Positions 61,375 through 64,000 of a stretch of DNA of 64,000 nt are shown in pieces (position 1 is the stretch's first letter; the number at the start of each line of letters is the position of its first letter). The DNA is from Sphingomonas sp. URHD0057 (GTDB lineage Bacteria > Pseudomonadota > Alphaproteobacteria > Sphingomonadales > Sphingomonadaceae). The notes under the pieces were generated by a model, which saw only the letters and a program-made list of their open reading frames with translations, was not told the DNA's origin and did no database searches. A program made the position numbers and the translations under genes. The DNA is taken from contig NZ_KK211162.1 of the NCBI RefSeq assembly GCF_000620665.1, positions 186,001 to 250,000 of the forward strand, written 5' to 3'.

Positions 61375-62069
61375 ATGATCATTTCCTCTTCAATCGTTCG
61401 TTCGGTCGGGGTCAGGCGCGCATCGCTCGCCATCGTCGCGGCATATTCGGCGACGACCTCGTTGATGCGGCTTTCGAACTTGGCGGCTGCGTCGACGATC
61501 GCGCTCTGAACGGCCTCGTCGGGAAACACGCGAATGACGATCATCGGCAACCCGCCGCTGTAGCTGATGAAGTCGCACCACTTGCGCTGCGTGACGAGCA
61601 ATTCGCCTTGCACCTGCAGCAGATAATCGTCGGGCATCGCGTTGGCGCAGATCGTCTCGACCTGGTATTTCTGGCAGCGCGACTTGACCTCGATCATGCC
61701 GTCATCGCCGACCAACCCATCGGGCGAGCAGCCGAGCGTGAAGCCCCATCGGTTGTTCGTCACAAAGCCGCAGACGTCGACCTCGCCGTAGCGCTTCGAA
61801 TATTCGGCGCGCGCCTTGATCTCGTCCTCTTGCCCGCGGAGCATCGCGTCGCTGATGTATTGCGGCTCGACGTATCGGCTGATGCGCTGAGCGGCCATTT
61901 CCCACAGATGCGAGCGCGCCTTCACGTTGTCGGCAATCTTGAGCGTTGGGGTCAGGATGCGGTCGAATTCGCTGGCGGTGAGCATGCCGCACCGAGCCTG
62001 CAGCCAGCGATCCGAGCCCTGGTCGAAATCGCAATGGATCTGGACGCCGATCTTCGCGGGCGCGTTCAT
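61371..62069 (-). CDS. YqaJ-type viral recombinase exonuclease
   Basis: 232 residues. QGSDRWLQARCGMLTASEFDRILTP is the YqaJ start, GFTLGCSPDGLVGDDGMIEVKSRCQKYQ holds the PD-(D/E)xK-type nuclease residues, and YLLQVQGELLVTQRKWCDFISY the QxQ motif. It degrades one strand from DNA ends for annealing-type recombination, as lambda Exo does. Start overlaps the previous stop (TGATG). Confidence 0.9.
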   Translation of the reverse strand: MNAPAKIGVQIHCDFDQGSDRWLQARCGMLTASEFDRILTPTLKIADNVKARSHLWEMAAQRISRYVEPQYISDAMLRGQEDEIKARAEYSKRYGEVDVCGFVTNNRWGFTLGCSPDGLVGDDGMIEVKSRCQKYQVETICANAMPDDYLLQVQGELLVTQRKWCDFISYSGGLPMIVIRVFPDEAVQSAIVDAAAKFESRINEVVAEYAATMASDARLTPTERTIEEEMII

Positions 62070-62314
62070 CAGATCAGCGCCTCGGAATAGGCCGCGCGGA
62101 AATCCTCGACGCTCAGCCCGGTCGACTCAGCCAGGCGCACGTCGAATTCGGACTGCAGATCGGTGAGCCGCGTCTCGGCTTCGGTCGCGCGGTCCTCATG
62201 CTCATCGCCGAGCGCATCGTCATAATCGCGCTTCGCTTCCTTCAGGTCGAGCAGCACGTTCGACAGCGAGCGCGGGCGGATGGTGACGACGGCGTTATGC
62301 GGTGGCACGTTCAC
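62069..62314 (-). CDS. Small phage coiled-coil protein
   Basis: 81 residues from a GTG. LSNVLLDLKEAKRDYDDALGDEHEDRATEAETRLTDLQSEFDVRL is a highly charged helix with coiled-coil spacing. Unknown function. It overlaps the next gene upstream by 20 bases. Confidence 0.65.
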   Translation of the reverse strand: MNVPPHNAVVTIRPRSLSNVLLDLKEAKRDYDDALGDEHEDRATEAETRLTDLQSEFDVRLAESTGLSVEDFRAAYSEALI

Positions 62315-62510
62315 ACTCCTCTTCGTCTTTCACGAGGCGATGGAGATCATTCGCGGTCAGCTTGCCGGCGCAGTCTCCGCAGACGTCGACCTCTTCCCAT
62401 TCCGCGACGCGGCTGCCGTCACCGACCGACTGCATCACCTTGAACGAGAGATACGGCGGGCGGATGGGTTGGTCGCAGCCGACGCAATGGCCGAAGTGGA
62501 CGCGGGGCAT
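62295..62510 (-). CDS. Small phage zinc-ribbon protein
   Basis: 71 residues. HFGHCVGCDQPIRPPY and WEEVDVCGDCAGKL give two C-x-x-C pairs, a classical zinc ribbon. Likely structural metal. Function unknown. Confidence 0.7.
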   Translation of the reverse strand: MPRVHFGHCVGCDQPIRPPYLSFKVMQSVGDGSRVAEWEEVDVCGDCAGKLTANDLHRLVKDEEECERATA

Positions 62511-62698
62511 CAGACGGCCTCCTCGCGCGCAACTTGTTTGCTCATCAGATAGGCCAGCGTCCCGACGGCATCGATCAGTCGATCAACGCGGTTGTCGATA
62601 AGCTCCACGTCAAAGGCTCGGCTGGCGCGAGACTCTTGCGAAATCTGCTCCAATTGCGCGCAAAGGGCGTCGAGCCTGATGAGAAGGTCGGACCTCAC
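62510..62698 (-). CDS. Small phage helical protein
   Basis: 62 residues from a GTG that overlaps the previous stop (GTGA); the longer frame before it is a shadow. LIRLDALCAQLEQISQESRA and IDNRVDRLIDAVGTLAYLMSKQ are helices. Unknown. Confidence 0.6.
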   Translation of the reverse strand: MRSDLLIRLDALCAQLEQISQESRASRAFDVELIDNRVDRLIDAVGTLAYLMSKQVAREEAV

Positions 62699-62988
62699 GC
62701 TGCCCTCGCGTTCAACAGAGGATCGCCTCGGCACTCGGTCAGCTGCGCCGCATACCGCCGCTCAAACTCATCGACCTTCGCGCGATATTCAGCCCGCAGC
62801 GCATCGCGCGCCGTGATCTGATCCCACAGCTTGGGGATCGCCCAGGTCTGCTGGATCGCGTCCTGATGCTCGGCCAGTGCGGCGGCGAGATCGACTTCGC
62901 GCTGCGGGTCCGGCTTTGGGCAGACCATCGCGAAGAACTTGGCGCCGGTCATGCTGGCGGCGGGGACGGTGATTAGGCGGTCGGTCAT
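62695..62988 (-). CDS. Small phage protein of unknown function
   Basis: 97 residues from the ATG at 62988 (ATGA overlap). ITVPAASMTGAKFFAMVCPKPDPQREVDLAAALAEHQDAI is followed by a helical, charged second half (LRAEYRAKVDEFERRYAAQL). No family. Confidence 0.6.
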   Translation of the reverse strand: MTDRLITVPAASMTGAKFFAMVCPKPDPQREVDLAAALAEHQDAIQQTWAIPKLWDQITARDALRAEYRAKVDEFERRYAAQLTECRGDPLLNARAA

Positions 62989-63230
62989 TGCCACACCTTC
63001 GCGGCGATGATCGCTGAGCCGACCGTTGCCATGCAGCCCGCGTAAAAGCCGAGGTAGAATGGGATCATGCGAGGCGCGGACAAAGCGTCGCCGATGCGCT
63101 CCAATGTCGAGGGGCGGCGCGCACGGAGGGCTTCGATCAGGTCAGGCCGGCCCTCATTCTCGCGGGCAATGTCGTCCAGCGTTCGAACCGGCACATGCAC
63201 GACGCGGTGAAGGTGGTGGAGGTCGCCCAC
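62985..63230 (-). CDS. Small phage protein with C-terminal membrane segment
   Basis: 81 residues from a GTG at 63230 with GGGGAA upstream. A TTG at 63299 would run through the operator and is less likely. RTLDDIARENEGRPDLIEALRARRPSTLERIGDALS is followed by a hydrophobic end (IPFYLGFYAGCMATVGSAIIAAKV). First gene after the operator region. Confidence 0.6.
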   Translation of the reverse strand: MGDLHHLHRVVHVPVRTLDDIARENEGRPDLIEALRARRPSTLERIGDALSAPRMIPFYLGFYAGCMATVGSAIIAAKVWQ

Positions 63231-63274
63231 GGTGTAATTCCCCAAGCGGCGGGATGCCGCGTTGAGGAGGTTAT

Positions 63275-63290
63275 TTAGCACGATTGCTAA
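63275..63290 (-). promoter_or_regulatory. Prophage operator 1
   Basis: TTAGCA-CGAT-TGCTAA, a perfect 6-4-6 inverted repeat, in the leader of the early operon. Confidence 0.65.
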
Positions 63291-63306
63291 GCGATGCAAC
63301 CCTATA

Positions 63307-63323
63307 TTTGCAGCAATGCTAAA
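63307..63323 (-). promoter_or_regulatory. Prophage operator 2 (imperfect)
   Basis: TTTGCA-GCAA-TGCTAAA, the same half-site TGCTAA with one changed arm, 32 bases from operator 1. AT-rich TATATTTG beside it is a possible promoter element. Confidence 0.55.
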
Positions 63324-63596
63324 TTATTCGCACAGGCTCGGCTCGCTCACGTCGGGCGGCAGGATCGCGACCTTGCCGTCGCTGCTGAAGTAGAACACCG
63401 AGAAACCGATGTAGCCGCCATAGCTGTTCTTTGCGTTGACCCATCCGCAGACGCCGCCCTTGCCGTCCATCGGTCGCAGGTCGCGGAACTTGGCTGAGTC
63501 GGCATCCTTCAATTCGGCCTTCACCGCGGCGATAGCGGCCTTGCGCTGCTCGGCGCTAACCGTAGGCGTAGCGAGCAGCAGGAGCAGGGCGATCAT
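63324..63596 (-). CDS. Small exported phage protein
   Basis: 90 residues. MIALLLLLATPTVSAEQR is a signal peptide. The mature part has KAELKDADSAKFRDLRPM..GGVCGWVNAKNSYGGYIGFSVFYFSSDGKVAIL with two cysteines (VCGW, SLCE), the pattern of small periplasmic phage proteins. It overlaps the repressor stop (TGATG) and ends at operator 2. Confidence 0.75.
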   Translation of the reverse strand: MIALLLLLATPTVSAEQRKAAIAAVKAELKDADSAKFRDLRPMDGKGGVCGWVNAKNSYGGYIGFSVFYFSSDGKVAILPPDVSEPSLCE

Positions 63597-64000
63597 CAGT
63601 AAACTTCCCCGATGACCTTGTGGATCGCAGCGACCCGCTCCTGCTCGACGCGGAACGTGACTTCCGGGTTGAACTGCCGCAGCTCGATGAAGGTGGCGCT
63701 GCGCCGGACCATCTCCTTGATGAGCACGGTCGACACGCGATCCCGATGATCGCCCTCGCCTGGTCCGCCCTTGAGCTGAACCACGACGTCATCGCCGATC
63801 GACACTGGCGCGCGCGGGCTGACGATAACCCGGCGCCCTGGTCGGAAGCGCGGGTACATGGAGTCGCCCACGACGGTCAGCGCATAAGCCTCCTTGTCGC
63901 GCGCGAGGCTCACCGGGCGGGCAACGTGCTCAAGCACTTCCGCCATGTCTAATTCAGTTAATTCTATATCCCGCTCAGGATCAAAGGAATCTGCGCCCAT
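63596..64000 (-). CDS. Prophage S24 (CI/LexA-like) repressor, C-terminal part
   Basis: 134 residues are in the window and the frame is open at the edge, so the HTH part probably lies outside. LTVVGDSMYPRFRPGRRVIVSPRAPVSIGDDVVVQLKGG gives the catalytic Ser (GDSM). STVLIKEMVRRSATFIELRQFNP gives the catalytic Lys. Both residues needed for RecA-stimulated self-cleavage are present. It is likely the lysogeny repressor acting on the operators at 63275 and 63307. Confidence 0.85.
   Translation of the reverse strand: MGADSFDPERDIELTELDMAEVLEHVARPVSLARDKEAYALTVVGDSMYPRFRPGRRVIVSPRAPVSIGDDVVVQLKGGPGEGDHRDRVSTVLIKEMVRRSATFIELRQFNPEVTFRVEQERVAAIHKVIGEVY

Noticed and set aside
57361-64000. A defence island next to the tRNA
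   Set aside because: All identifiable genes (integrase, thyX, YqaJ, DUF3310, repressor) are phage replication or lysogeny genes; no restriction, CRISPR or abortive-infection module was recognised.

Overview
The window looks like the chromosome of an alphaproteobacterium of the order Sphingomonadales (a Sphingomonas-like organism). The reasons are high GC with strong G/C third-position bias, a circularly permuted two-piece ssrA gene encoding the tag ANDNEALALAA, relics of an alphaproteobacterial gene transfer agent (GTA), and several classes of short palindromic repeats that run into reading frames. The order-level placement is an inference from these features; no rRNA is present.

Layout. 0-0.5 kb: end of an LD-carboxypeptidase and a stand-alone SWIB protein. 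0.6-4.7 kb: NUDIX hydrolase, lipoprotein, permuted tmRNA with its own promoter, secreted amidohydrolase, mscL. 4.8-9.3 kb: lemA, two TPM-domain genes, NUDIX, metallophosphoesterase and nadC, tightly packed on the + strand. 9.3-13 kb: Gly/Tyr-rich glycine-zipper protein, a nitronate-monooxygenase-like protein with a Cys motif, SH3 protein, exported RidA, lipoprotein. 13-25.4 kb: a leucine/isovalerate catabolic neighbourhood (thiolase, isovaleryl-CoA dehydrogenase, both subunits of a biotin carboxylase of methylcrotonyl-CoA type), mixed with cytochromes c, a DUF1326/DUF2182 pair and an M13 peptidase. 25.4-36.5 kb: rsmD and rluB-like genes, a response regulator, an AmpG-like permease, then lapA-pyrF-accD-folC, a serine hydrolase, hemerythrin and an ETHE1-like hydrolase. 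36.5-45 kb: two L,D-transpeptidases, a 33-residue membrane peptide, a large orphan protein, PilZ protein, UvrD-type helicase, and about 1 kb without genes that looks like a transcription unit for an unidentified RNA. 45-55 kb: cupredoxin, GTA remnants (terminase genes and a truncated tail gene), outer membrane barrel, third L,D-transpeptidase, SDR, cysQ. 55.4-57.2 kb: MarR-like protein and an S24-type repressor that has lost its catalytic lysine.

57.2-64 kb is the integrase end of a prophage inserted at tRNA-Val(TAC). All its visible genes are on the minus strand and almost all are joined by stop/start overlaps: an S24 repressor at the window edge, a small exported protein, palindromic operators, many tiny early genes, a YqaJ exonuclease with a partner protein, thyX, an HTH/excisionase and the integrase. 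The structural genes, if any, lie beyond 64 kb.

The most unusual signals are repeat elements that provide translation starts, codons or stops for host genes (5.5, 21.3, 25.3 and 31.4 kb), a decayed biotin-carboxylase start followed by an inserted gene just before the intact copy (22.7-23.3 kb), a low-GC mosaic block inside that intact copy (24.4-25.05 kb), terminator-like hairpins placed directly before the Shine-Dalgarno sequences of both GTA-derived loci, and the unassigned RNA at 44.5-45.0 kb.
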